Shown one piece after another: positions 12,771 to 23,716 of a DNA stretch of 64,000 nucleotides. Both the position numbers and the translations under genes were made by a program. The stretch comes from Pieris napi (lineage: Eukaryota > Arthropoda > Insecta > Lepidoptera > Pieridae), in assembly GCF_905475465.1 (NCBI RefSeq), contig NC_062238.1:6800501-6864500 (forward strand). The letters are read 5' to 3'. The first letter of the stretch is position 1. Every line of letters begins with the position of its first letter. The notes under the pieces were generated by a model, which made no database searches, was not told the origin of the DNA, and worked only from the letters and a program-made list of their open reading frames with translations.

Positions 12771-13348
12771 AGTTAGGGGGTGGGGAGAGCGCACGTGATG
12801 TCACTACTCGCAGTAGGGGTTTTTTTATTATTTTTTTGCGTAACTACACCACACTTTCTCAATTTTGTCTTTCATATCTTGGACAGCCATTTTAACAGAA
12901 CTATTTCATAGAAAAATTTTGCGACCTACGCTCATAGATGCTTTAATATAAAAGTTTTGCGTTACCATCAACTAATGAGTTGACTCCAAAACTCGTCTAA
13001 AGTTTTTTCTCCTTTCGTTATTTTAAAAATAGAACACTGCATTCAAATGCGCAGGCGGCGTAGGCGTGATTAATCTCAGACTCAGATTAGCTTTTAACAC
13101 CGATCATAGACTAGTGTTTGCTTCTTTGTTGTGTAAGCGGGTCTTTTCATTCACAACTGGTGGAAAATCCTTGAAATGAGTTTCATTGTTTTGCCTAAGT
13201 GCAGTACAAGTGGCCACTTCGCTCGCTCAACTCATCTGCTTTTAATCTTTCCCAGCTGCATGATACAGCTTAATTAAATTTACCCGTTCCGTATTTTTGT
13301 TATTAATAATATTTCACGGGTGATACGAGGCCCTTAAAAATAAAAATA
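12771..13348. other. gene-free stretch
   Basis: Begins with a short GC-rich segment (about 12760-12830) that may belong to the Harbinger remnant. Otherwise nothing recognisable. Confidence 0.3.
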
Positions 13349-13622
13349 AATCAGTGGCGCTACAACCTCTTTAGGTCTTGGCCTCAGATTTCTGAATCTG
13401 TTTCATGATCATTTTTTTAAATCTAAGCAAGTAGGTGATCAGCCTCCAGTGCCTGACATACGCCGTCGACTTTTTGGGTCTTAGACATGTCGATTTCCTT
13501 CACCGTTCGAGCAAATGTTAAATGCGCACATAGAAAGAAAGTCCATTGGTGCACAGCCGGGGATCGAACCTCGACCTCTGGTATGAGAGTCGCACGCTGA
13601 AGCCACTAGGCTAACACTGCTC
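13349..13622 (-). mobile_element. tRNA-derived SINE, family A
   Basis: Near full-length copy on the minus strand. It has the tRNA-like head with A box (TTAGCCTAGTGGC) and B box (GGTTCGATCCC), the body with 'caccaatggactttctttc', the 'aagtcgacggcg' block, and the tail 'cagaaatctgaggcc...ttgtagcgccac'. The imperfect flanks 'acgaggccctta' and 'acgagccctca' may be a decayed target duplication. Confidence 0.8.
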
Positions 13623-13699
13623 TACGAGCCCTCATTGAGTCTTATTTGGCTTCAGATTAATAATTGATCAGTTTTCTTCACGGGTATTCATTGTTAGTT

Positions 13700-14978
13700 T
13701 AGTCTAGTCGACAAATTGAAAATGGAACAAAATAGAGATACTGCTCTTAAAATTATGTGCGATAGCTCATTGGATCCGGAATGACGTCTAGAAAAATGTG
13801 CTAAAAGCGTGTATTAGCACATAAAAAATTGCAAAAGTTATAGACAATTAAAGATGAAAATAAAATGGCATTTAGTTTTTTGCCAATATTTAATAAACTA
13901 TTAATATTTAAGAAATTTCAAATAAAGATTCTGAAAGAGGAGGAAATTTCCAATATTTTTCCAATATTTCCTATACTTTGTTAGAAAAAAAAAATTCTTA
14001 ACTAAATATTTAAACAATAGAAAATTAAAAAAAAACGATTATAACAATTAAAAATTGTTATTAAGGAAAATTTTTTTTTTAAAAATCATAAATTTTTTAA
14101 TCTAATAAAGTTGTGTTAAATTTTTTTTTAATATTGATTTAATCAATTTGTTTAAAAAGAATTTATAAAAAAATGGCGGGAATTTTTTTTTTTTGCAAAT
14201 CAATAAATATCTTGTATTAATAAAAAAACTATTATATGATGATTTAGAAAAAAAAAATTTTTTTAACAACATTACATGGATTTTTAAGTTTTTGTTAAGG
14301 TAAAAAACTGTTATAAACAAAGTATAAATATTTTTTTAACTTTTATGGCACGATCTTGTTAAGTATGTATGTAAGAAAGGCTCTACGAAGCGAAATATTT
14401 TTACGACCATTATTTAAACATTTTTTTCACTTACAATTAAGACGGTCGTTCGAGAAAATTTCGTTAGTTAACAATTATTTAACTTGTTGAAAAATTAACT
14501 TTAAGTAAAATTTTCAACGGGAATAAATTAATTATAGTGTTCAGAACATACCATATTTTTTTCAAATTTAAAAAAAAATATTCAATACCTTAAATAAATT
14601 AATTAATGTGCCGTAGTCGCTTTTGACGCCACGCGCGAATCCTAAAAATGTCACCCGCAGACCTATTTTCAGCGTTAAATTAAAATTATAAATAATGGAG
14701 ATAGAGTTCCGGGAGTTTTTTATTGGAAATTTCCTCTTCTTTCAGAACCTTTATTTGAAATTTCTTAAATATTAATAGTTTATTAAATATTGGTAAAAAA
14801 ACTAAATGCCATTTTTTTTTTCATCTTTAATTGTCTATAACTTTTGCAACTTTTTATGTGCTAATACACGCTTTTAGCACATTTTTCTAGACGTCATTCC
14901 GGATCCAATGAGCTATCGCACATAATTTTAAGAGCAGTATCTCTATTTTGTTCCATTTTCAACTTGTCGACTAGACTA
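13700..14978. mobile_element. long-terminal-inverted-repeat DNA element
   Basis: Two arms of about 250 bp (13700-13951 and 14725-14978) are near-perfect inverse copies, starting TAGTCTAGTCGACAA at both ends. The centre is very AT-rich and non-coding. Each arm contains the same 20-codon frame read inward (13722-13784 on plus; its mirror on minus) starting M-E-Q-N-R-D-T-A. The flanks GTTAGTT and GTTAGTC may be a 7-bp target duplication with one change. It could be a foldback or MITE-like element. No transposase and no family could be assigned. Confidence 0.7.
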
Positions 14979-14984
14979 GTTAGT

Positions 14985-15629
14985 CGTGACTTAGTATGAG
15001 TATGTTGTGACGTCACAATGTCAGAATCCATAATATTTTTGAGATAAGTCTCACTTAAGCGTTTGTTATTTTCCTTCACCATACGTGCACATATTAATGG
15101 TAAGTAATAAATCCCTAATCCTCATTGGGTCAAATAGATTAATGACTAAGGCCATAACCCCAGAGCAAACATCTTAATATTAACGCGGTTAAATTTCTAT
15201 GAAACAAACATCGATATATGAGTGTTTGGTAGAAGTTAAACTAGTATTAACAGACGCTAACAAAAATTTGAATTTTTTACATATTATAACGTAACTTTCC
15301 TATATATGAAAATTGAGAGAATCATTATTATACAAATATCATACAATTTTCAGCAGTATTTCATAATATAAAATAAATAGTAGAAAAGTTCCGCTTAGAT
15401 TTTTACAATTTAACTAAAGCGATGTTTGGAAGTGTTTTTATTTTTTTAAGACAGTCTTCCTTCCGAGTTAGATCGTAGCATGAACTGAATTTTTTTTGTG
15501 AATTTAAGTTTTTCTTGTGTTTAATATACGGATACAAAACTTCAGTTGTAAGCAGAACTGTTCATTTGTTTGTCAAACTCCACCCTTATCACCTCGACGT
15601 CCGCCGCTCCACAACTGAGCGTTTTTTAA
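14985..15629. other. gene-free stretch
   Basis: No supported gene. The minus-strand frame at 14894-15082 merely reads out of the inverted-repeat arm. Confidence 0.3.
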
Positions 15630-15832
15630 TGCAGTTTCTACCACCACCACTATGTGGAACCAGCTGCCCACTGAAGTATTGCCAAACCAATTAGACTTAG
15701 TGTCCTTCAAGAAAAGAGCGTATCAATACTAAAAAGGTCGGCAACGCACTCGCGAGCCCTCTGGCGTTGAGAGTGTCCATGGGCGGTATCACTTAACATC
15801 AGGTGAGCCAGTTTGCCGCCTGTTCTATAAAA
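15630..15832 (+). mobile_element. LINE 3' end fragment (Jockey/CR1-like)
   Basis: The coding remnant M-W-N-Q-L-P-T-E-V-L-P-N-Q-L is the typical C-terminus of a non-LTR reverse transcriptase polyprotein. It is followed by 'ggtcggcaacgcactcgcga', 'gagtgtccatgggcggtatc' and 'aacatcaggtgagcc', then a short A-rich end near 15832. It is a 5'-truncated dead copy of the family also found at 4635, 26290, 35985 and 43455. Confidence 0.7.
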
Positions 15833-16154
15833 AATTATAAAACGTGTAATTATAATAGAATATTTATGAGAAGGCAGAATGATTGCACCTCTGTGGCTAA
15901 ATGCATTTACACTTTATGTTTCTGTAGAGCATAATGAGATTGAATCTATGCGAAGCGATTGTCTCGGGTGAGTGGACTAGAGACAGATAATCAAATGTAA
16001 TAGATGCAGAATTGCGTCAGCCTGGTACAAGGCTGCGAACGGTTGATTACGAGCGTCCCTTACGTCAAATTAAATTTAAATTTATATAGTATATACTTAT
16101 ACCATAATAATTAATTAACTACTTCAATTTAACAACCAATTTACTTCAACATTT

Positions 16155-16406
16155 TGAAACGACTCATTGGTCTAGTGGTTAGTACCTCTGACTGCGAATC
16201 CACGGGGGTTCGATCCCCGGCTGAGACAAACATCGATGTGATGAGCATTTGGTGTTGTGCTTAGGTCTTGGGTGTTTAAATATGTATTTATATGTCTATC
16301 TATCTATAATATGTATGTATATCCGTTGCCTAGTACCCATAACACAAGCTTCACCAGCTTAGCATAGGACTAGGTCAATTGGTGTGAATTGTCCAATAAA
16401 AAAAAA
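16155..16406 (+). mobile_element. tRNA-derived SINE, family B
   Basis: The head is tRNA-like: A box GGTCTAGTGGTTA (about 16169) and B box GGTTCGATCCC (16207-16217), spaced as in a tRNA. The body is unrelated to family A and contains simple 'tctatctat' repeats. The end reads 'ggtgtgaattgtcc' plus a poly-A run. It would be transcribed by RNA polymerase III and mobilised by a LINE. Confidence 0.7.
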
Positions 16407-16757
16407 CCTTATCAAAATGTGTTTATTTTAACTTGTATTACGCGATATATTAACTAGTTATAATATAGAATATTCGGTTCTCAAATAAATAATCTACGAA
16501 ATTAAATCAACGTAACTACTTTAATATTACACGCGTTTAACCCAGAACTTCATACAATATCAATATCTAACTCGGCGAAGGCATTGAATGCAAAGCCTAT
16601 GAAATGTTATGTTGAAGGAAACAATGGATCTGGTTGCGACGGCCGTACAATACTCTGTTACAATAATGAATATCATATGAAGCTCTAAGAAACATACTTT
16701 AGAATTTGCGTTTCCAAATATGGTGTTTTTTAATTATTCAGTCTTTTATTAGAGATA

Positions 16758-16930
16758 CTAGCGGACCCGACAGACGTTGTCCTATACATACATCTTAAAT
16801 ACAAAATTTAAAACTAACTAAACTTGTAAATAATGTGAACTATTACCGTATCCACTTAAATGATAAAAAGTCCTGAGTCCGTCAATGATCCTACGTCCGT
16901 CTCCTGGTTCTAAGCTACCTCTTCACCAAT
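16758..16930 (-). mobile_element. Helitron 3' fragment
   Basis: On the minus strand the 3' terminus GTCGGGTCCGCTAGT matches the end of the Helitron at 55128-55539. The 5' side is truncated or too diverged, so the inner border is approximate. Confidence 0.5.
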
Positions 16931-17586
16931 TTTCAGCTAGTACCATTCAATAATCAGAAGCGGTAAAAGTATCTATTTTCATTTAGGAATCAATTTATTA
17001 CTACCTACCAATTGTGCATTTCAAATAATTTATCAATTTTTGTTGTATTTATGGTTCACTATTTTGGCTATTGATTATGTATATGATTGTTAATTGATGT
17101 TCCTTAGAAAAAATCGAGTAAGGGTTAAAATTTGACGAGTAATATTTGGTTCATGGATCCTTGATAATTGCGGTGCCACAATAGGTGGCTTTGCACTTTA
17201 AAACTAGCCATATAGGATCATCGATAACTGGAAATATTAATACACAATTATGTTTTATCGTAATATAACGCAAACTATTCTAGTTCGAATACTTATTATT
17301 ATAATTATAAATTTTCAATGCAGGCCAACGAACTGGCAAATAATTTATAATCTTAAAAATACTCTCGGGTTACGGAGGCAGTGACCTACATCTTAACGGA
17401 TGGAAAAGACATATATCAACAACCTTAACTCACTATTTTGGCACCATCTCAATGCCTGAATTTTATAAACCTGTTAGTGACGAAGCGCCGAAATAAATTG
17501 CTCTTCGGATCTTTCACATTTTATCTAGGAACATTTGTAAAGAATTATAAGCTTTAAACTACAAATAGATTTATGGTTTTATATGG
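16931..17586. other. gene-free stretch
   Basis: I see nothing identifiable. Confidence 0.3.
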
Positions 17587-17594
17587 GCTACCGT

Positions 17595-18104
17595 CAGTGC
17601 CGGATAAAGCCAGCGCGGGGCCTGTAGCAATTCTGCCTAGGGGCCCTTGGTTAGGCTTTAGGATTTAAATAGTTCGCCTGTTTTCTCGAAATACTTATAA
17701 TCGATATTATATTAAAATCGATTAGAAAAGTACAATCTCGGCTACGTAAACTCTCAAAATAAATGTATACCTATATAAAAATAAAAATCTGAAGGGCACA
17801 AATAACATGCTAGTCTAAATATGTATATCGATTATAATTAAAATTTGAAAATTAACGTTAAAAAGATAAATACGTACTTATTTTTACGATTATACTTGAC
17901 GAAGTCGAGTTTATTTTTATGTCGAAGTGAAGCATAGACTAAGCGCTTCGCGTTAAAGGTATGCAAGATATTTTACGCTACTATCTAAATTAATAAAATT
18001 TTTATTACGGTCAGACATCCGTTGGAGCGCGGGGCCCCTAAGTTCGCGGGGCCCGTAGCATTTGCTACTCTTGCTGTGTGGCTAATCTACCGGCACTGGC
18101 ACTG
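17595..18104. mobile_element. hAT-superfamily non-autonomous element
   Basis: A perfect 8-bp target duplication GCTACCGT flanks it (17587-17594 and 18105-18112). The left end is CAGTGCCGGATAAA. The right end, read inward, is CAGTGCCAGTGCCGGTAGAT, so the terminal CAGTGC is doubled on the right. Subterminal 'gcgcggggcc' blocks occur at both ends. The interior is AT-rich with no transposase. Confidence 0.8.
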
Positions 18105-18112
18105 GCTACCGT

Positions 18113-19635
18113 GAATAGCAATGTTTGTACGTACAAAACATTGGTAACCATAGCAACAAACACGGTACCATATTTAGTTATTAATCATAAACAATAAATG
18201 CTTCAACTATTTGATAAATATTTAGTCAAGTTTGTAGCGTGTCACAGTGTCATGCGTGACAAGAATACGTTCAATAGTTTTTTGCGTATATTTACATAAC
18301 CTAAAGGAATTAGTGCGATTGTTTTATGAAAATACTATATAAAAGATCGGCTGTTTTGTATACTATTGGACACTTAGACTTAAATAAGGTGGAAAACCAC
18401 GACAATCTAAAGGAAAGGTTAATAACATAGCGCACTTTAATATGACATACCTATTTTTATATGGCTGATTTTAATAATTCATCAATCTGAACGTACAATG
18501 TCATGGCAAATAAACGATTTATTATAATATTTACTGATATAGTATAACATTAACAACAATATCTTTACGTTTCACATACACTCTCATCTTAAGTTCATTC
18601 ATTTTAAGCGTAAATGTTCCTGTGGGCAAAGCGTGAAATGCAGAATCTCGAGAATTAGCGCTAAGAATAACATTTCTAAGAATAACGTATTTTAATACGT
18701 TTTTGAGATAAGAAAAGCAAAAAAGTTCCGTATCATACTAGCTCAGAAATTCGATTTAAGGTTTGAACATACATTTATAGTACAGTAATTTGGTAGCTGG
18801 AAAGTTTTCAGGGAGTTTCAAAAATTGGTAATTTGATTGATTTTTATGTGCTATTTCCGAGCTTAGATTTTACTACTTCGTATTTTTGCATATAAAAATG
18901 AAATATAGTTAAAAAAAAGCAGTTATTTTAACTATATTTCATTTCCGTCTCATTTTACAATAACAACTGTTATATAAAAAATGAAACTAGACACTATTGC
19001 CTATAATTAATGTAAATGTAACATTTGTTTCGTAAAATCAATAGTCGTGGCGTACGAGTGTCGTAAAGTGTACCTACACCAAAACGCGTTTCCTAAAGTT
19101 CGAAAAGAGCACATCCAAATCTATAAAATAAAATTCAATTTTCGAAATTTCCGGAACTTTTTCCAGGCCAATCACTTCATTTAAAACCGAATTAATATGT
19201 TAAGAAAATTATACTTCAAAATACACAGAGTGTCATTATGAAAGTCAGTGCAGGTAATTTAGCGTTCGGTCGACCGCGAACAGTGAATCGTTTCGTTTAC
19301 CTAATACCTCCGGGTAAGCTAAGATTACACAATATATTTAAATGAGCAAGTAAATTCTGTGAATAGTTTTGTGAAATAGAATTGGGCATCTCTTCTTCCG
19401 CGTTTATTTCCTATTCATACCCATTTCTCAAAAGTATACAAAATCTTCCAACGCACCACGGATCGTCCTTATCACGTTATACGTCCTTATACGTCCAGCA
19501 GCTTTATCATTCCTATTGCACCTAGAATCGAACCTAGGGCGTTGATTGAATTGAATGTATTCCGTGTTGTTCCCACGAGAATGTAATTGCAGCATACCTA
19601 CTGCTCATAGAGGACAAATCTTTGTTTTTAATAAT
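18113..19635. other. gene-free stretch with one perfect hairpin
   Basis: No genes were recognised. It contains the 19-bp stem hairpin listed at 18896. Confidence 0.35.
18896..18944. repeat. perfect 19-bp inverted repeat (hairpin)
   Basis: AAATGAAATATAGTTAAAA (18896-18914) is exactly mirrored at 18926-18944 around an 11-nt spacer. The AT-rich stem suggests a short inverted repeat or a tiny MITE. A small-RNA precursor cannot be excluded. Confidence 0.6.
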
Positions 19636-20135
19636 TTTTGAAGTGAAACTTCTTTATCGGGGTTGGAAAAAAATTTAGTGTAACATTTTTTCGTTACGCG
19701 TCACATTTTTCCGTTACGCGCCATGTTGCTTTTTGAAGTCAAACTTCTTTATCGGCGTTGGAATGAAAGTTCTTTATCGACGTATGGGAGAAATTTTGTA
19801 GCAAATCGTCACGTTTTTCGGTTACGCGCCATCTTTTTCTTGTCCCTACCACGGTTGATCCGAAGAGATTCGAAGCCATTAATAACAAAAATATATAATA
19901 ACGATAACAATGATAGTAATAATTCTATTACAATTAATGAAATTCTGTAATAATCTTAGTAGTAATAAGGTAAAATGAAATAATTGTATTTGTATTCATG
20001 TCTATGATAATAAAAGCCTTTTGTTAAACTTTATTTAACCAATTTCGTTAAGTTGCATATAGTAGATCATTTTTCGAAAAATAAGGTCATAAAGAAGTTT
20101 CACTTCTTACGTGTGTACACCTAGTACACGCACAC
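19636..20135 (+). mobile_element. GAAGT-family element, copy 2, with repeated 5' end
   Basis: The body is homologous to copy 1 (9020-9434). Unlike copy 1, the terminal module 'gaagtgaaacttctttatcgg' occurs about three times in tandem (19640, 19735 and a decayed one near 19766) before the common body starts. The right end has AAAGAAGTTTCACTTC and the palindromic GTGTACACCTAGTACACGC block. Confidence 0.65.
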
Positions 20136-20164
20136 ATTTTTATATTATTAATTAACTATTCATT

Positions 20165-20410
20165 ACTTAAGATGTCATGTGCAACATGGTGTAATGGTTG
20201 CAGCTCCTTACAAACATTGTGTAAAACAAAAAACTTAGCGATTAAAAAGAGTGGCATTATTATTGCCAGTTCTTCTCTTCCGCTTTACGCCCTTGATTTG
20301 AGAATTGGCATATGTAAAATTAGAAGCATTTAATATGTATTTCTTTATTGACGTTCATAAGTGTAAATTGTGTTACCTAAATGAATAAATGATTTTGATT
20401 TGATTAAAGA
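20165..20410 (+). mobile_element. LINE 3' UTR fragment
   Basis: Characteristic lepidopteran LINE tail: 'gcagctccttacaaacattg', then 'gagtggcattattattgccag', then 'gcatttaatatgtatttc' and 'tgaataaatgattttgattt'. The same sequence occurs inverted at 40115-40375 and partly at 45640 and 53895. It is non-coding and 5'-truncated. Confidence 0.65.
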
Positions 20411-22400
20411 AAGATAATAGATATATGTAATAAAAGTTGTGTAACATAAATTATACTATGTAGCTTTACCTAGCTTTAAAATAACTCAAGCGTGATGAGT
20501 CTACGAGAGGCCTACGAAAGTGGCGTTCGTATTGTCTTCGAAGTGTCGCATATGCAAACGTTGATCTTATCATATCTTAAGCTAGTGTTTATTATTTAAA
20601 ATACAGTCTGCATGCTGTTTTTGATTAATAGTGACGTAAAATACATTTAAAACAATAGATGTATAATGGAGTAGAGATAGGCGCCTTTATACTGTATATT
20701 TACATCAAATTCTAAACTAACGTTTAATAATTTCCAGAGAACCAGAGAGAGTTTTCATTTTTAATACTCGCGTAATTTATAATTGTTCTATTTATTTAAG
20801 GGTCATTGAAAATATACGCGTGTTCAATGAATCATCGTGGGTTGACGGAGTAATTGTCATTGTGGCGTACAATTTTCCCCCGGCTATTAACATAATGCAA
20901 GGTATTTTATCTTTTAAATGTGTGACATGATGATTGAATTTCTCACAACTTTTTTGTTATTTAACATTGTCGCTGGCTTGATTATTTTTAATAGAACACA
21001 AAAATGACGGAACGATGACGAAATGTCTGGCCAGTGTTTAAATCTAGTTAATGGAGGCAATATACCGAATATACTTCCAACTCCAACGCCAACTCCCCAA
21101 TAATACTTGAGTAGTTCAGCTAATGAAATGAGCTCCTTCGACGAGATTGCCGTAATCCCGCGAATTTCGCCAGTTCACGATACCGTGATAGATGACCTAA
21201 GCCCTATAAAATATCACACAACTTTGATACCTATTAATATAACATAAATGCCATATTCCCGTGAATGATTTATTTGTTTGTTTTGAAAGCTTTCTGTTCG
21301 ATGAAATTTATATCTTTTGGCTTATATTTTGGTGCACCGTCATTACTTTTATTTATCTTTAATGTAACTTAAAATAATCTTCATGTACAGATTCTTATTT
21401 TTCCTAATATTAATTTTGACTCAAGTATTTTCGTGACATTTCGTAGGATTTCTTTAATTAATATGTTCCTAACATGCTGGGGCAATCTCCTTTCAAAATA
21501 GCCAACAGCTTTGCCAATTTGTGATTGTAGCCACAAACCACAGGGTAATAAAATTATGACGTAGCATAGATTCATTATTGTACCAGCTTTTGAACAGAGA
21601 CAGTCAACTCCATAAAATATAATAGGTGGAACTTTTCAACACCCGGTGAGTACCCTAATTATTAGCAAATCTAAAAGGTAATTTGTTTTTAAAATAAGAT
21701 TCCTTAATTGGAAATATTCTTAGTATTGTCTTTTATTGACATAACTTTCACACATTTGATAATAAAACAATTTTTTACCGGATTGAAGTTATGTATTTAC
21801 AATTATTTTTCATAAATAGCCACGGAAGGCTGATTATGTGTTGTTTCTTAAGAAAAACAAATGCTGGAACCTAACTGCCACCAAGTAATAGACATTTTCA
21901 TACCTAACCTAATTAGGTCGTTATTGATTGGCACCAACCTAAGTTTCCCCTTACCTTGCTTAGTATATTCGTAATTTGATAACCCTTATATATTTCTACT
22001 TTAAAATTACACACACATATCATTAACGTTCTGTCTGTACATATACCTTTCGAAACATTGTGAGGAAACCAGCTTGCCTTAGACCCTTAGATATATAATT
22101 ATGAATTTGTATGTAGACATACAAAGGATAAAAAAAATACGGCCTTCCACTCTGTATTTTGACTAAAAACATGGTTATTGTCGTGATATATCATATCGTG
22201 TCACGCTACGGCCCCTCCTAAGTTGGTGAATCAAACAATTATTCCATATATAGATATGAAACATTTGATTATCGTGTAAAAGTTACGCTGTCCGTAATCA
22301 AATACTTAGTTCATTATAAGTTTCGCCGGAAATCGAACTTAAGAGCAGTAGAAGTGCGTAAAACACTTACACACAACTTAAATTAACTTAGCTCAAATAA
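20411..22400. other. gene-free stretch with weak coding-like patches
   Basis: A plus-strand patch (about 21105-21250) reads S-S-F-D-E-I-A-V-I-P-R-I-S-P-V-H-D-T, and a minus-strand frame (21381-21575) reads W-L-Q-S-Q-I-G-K-A-V-G-Y-F-E-R-R-L-P. Both look compositionally like protein, possibly transposon relics, but I cannot assign a family. Confidence 0.3.
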
Positions 22401-22402
22401 AC

Positions 22403-22530
22403 TTAAGTGGATGGGTGGGCAAGAGAAACAGAAAAGTGGAGCAAACAGTACTAAATGGTTCCCAAGGTACCTACAGCAAGAGAAAAAGAGGAAGACAGGT
22501 GGTACATGGCAGAGAGAAATACCATATTGA
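22403..22530 (+). mobile_element. decayed RTE-like LINE ORF2 fragment
   Basis: It aligns with the end of the intact LINE ORF2 at 50360-50475: 'aagtggatgggtgggca', 'gaaaagtggagcaaa', 'aatggttcccaaggtac' and 'aagagaaaaagaggaagaca' correspond block by block. Frame breaks are present. It is a short dead relative. Confidence 0.55.
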
Positions 22531-23347
22531 GACAAGTTCGTTTACAATGTATTTTATATGCCGTAATTAAGCTGTTAAGGAAACCTCCCCAATAGCTCGA
22601 CTATTTCTTTAACCTTAAAATCGATAACTTAAGTTGTGCAATAAAGCGGGTACCAAGTTCCCGTCCCATTTCCTTCTTATACATATTGTTTTAATGTCGT
22701 GTTATGTAATGTTTAAAGAGGTATAGTTACATAAATATAAGAATTTTAAGTAAACTTGCAACGCAAGGCAATGCCCATAGACAATTTGCATACAATGGAG
22801 AAATCCTTATCTCAATAATTAACAAACTTACAAATCTATAAATATCAGTGTCAGTGATTGGAGTTTAAACCCGTAAAATCCAAAATGTAGGTTAATTAAA
22901 ATATCTGGAAATAAGCAAATTGAATACGATGCGTTCATAAATAATTCTTTTCAATTCGGTTGTGATTTTAAATTAATATCTCGATTTTGTGATTTCATAT
23001 ATTTTACAATACTTTTTTAAATTATTCACACCTTCAATGTAACTAAATACGTACGTTTGACCACGGCTACTAATTAAAGTCTTTTGTTTTAGTCCTTAAG
23101 ATATTATAAAGATTTATTTAACTCTACTATAGATTCAAAAGGAAAGGAAAAAAAAATATTATGCAGTCATGCCTCTACTCAGTAGTAGAGGTCCAAAATG
23201 ATTGTTTTTTAGACCATGGATCTATTTTATATAAAATTGTAATCAAAATATTATACCTATATATATATATATATATAAGCAATAGTAAATAGTGTTAAGA
23301 TGTTATTATAAAAAAAAACGGTTTTAAAGGTTTGTTAGACATTAACA
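22531..23347. other. gene-free stretch with TA microsatellite
   Basis: Contains an (AT)n run at about 23258-23277. No genes. Confidence 0.35.
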
Positions 23348-23716
23348 TCTTAATATATATAAATTACGTGTCACGTTGTTTGTCCGCTATGGACGCCTAA
23401 ACTACCGAACCGATATCAATCAAATTTGCACACCGTGTGTAGTTTGATCCAACTTAAAAGATAGCATAGCTTACATCTCAATTTATACCCGCAATATTAT
23501 TTTATTGCAAAATATTTGTTTATTATTTGATAGTCATAATTCTAACAGATGGCGCTGTGTTGAAAGTACCAACGTTTCACATAAGCTACAACTTAATGGC
23601 ATACCACCAAAACAGCATGGTGGACTGGTGTTCTCCTACCGTTTCCCATGAATAGTTTACTATTATGTAATGTATCAAAAATCTTAGCCACAGCAACGCT
23701 TGGCCGAGTCTGCTAG
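23348..23716 (+). mobile_element. non-autonomous Helitron
   Basis: Starts TCTTAATATATATAAATTAC after a host A and ends GAGTCTGCTAG before a host T. It is closely related to the minus-strand copy at 11257-11604 and the truncated one at 31516. No coding capacity. Confidence 0.8.

Noticed and set aside
14102..14320. 72-codon Lys/Phe-rich minus-strand frame
   Set aside because: Product of the A/T-run centre of the long inverted-repeat element.
16155..16230. Possible true tRNA gene
   Set aside because: The boxes are tRNA-like, but the cloverleaf is imperfect and the sequence continues into a SINE body with an A-rich tail.
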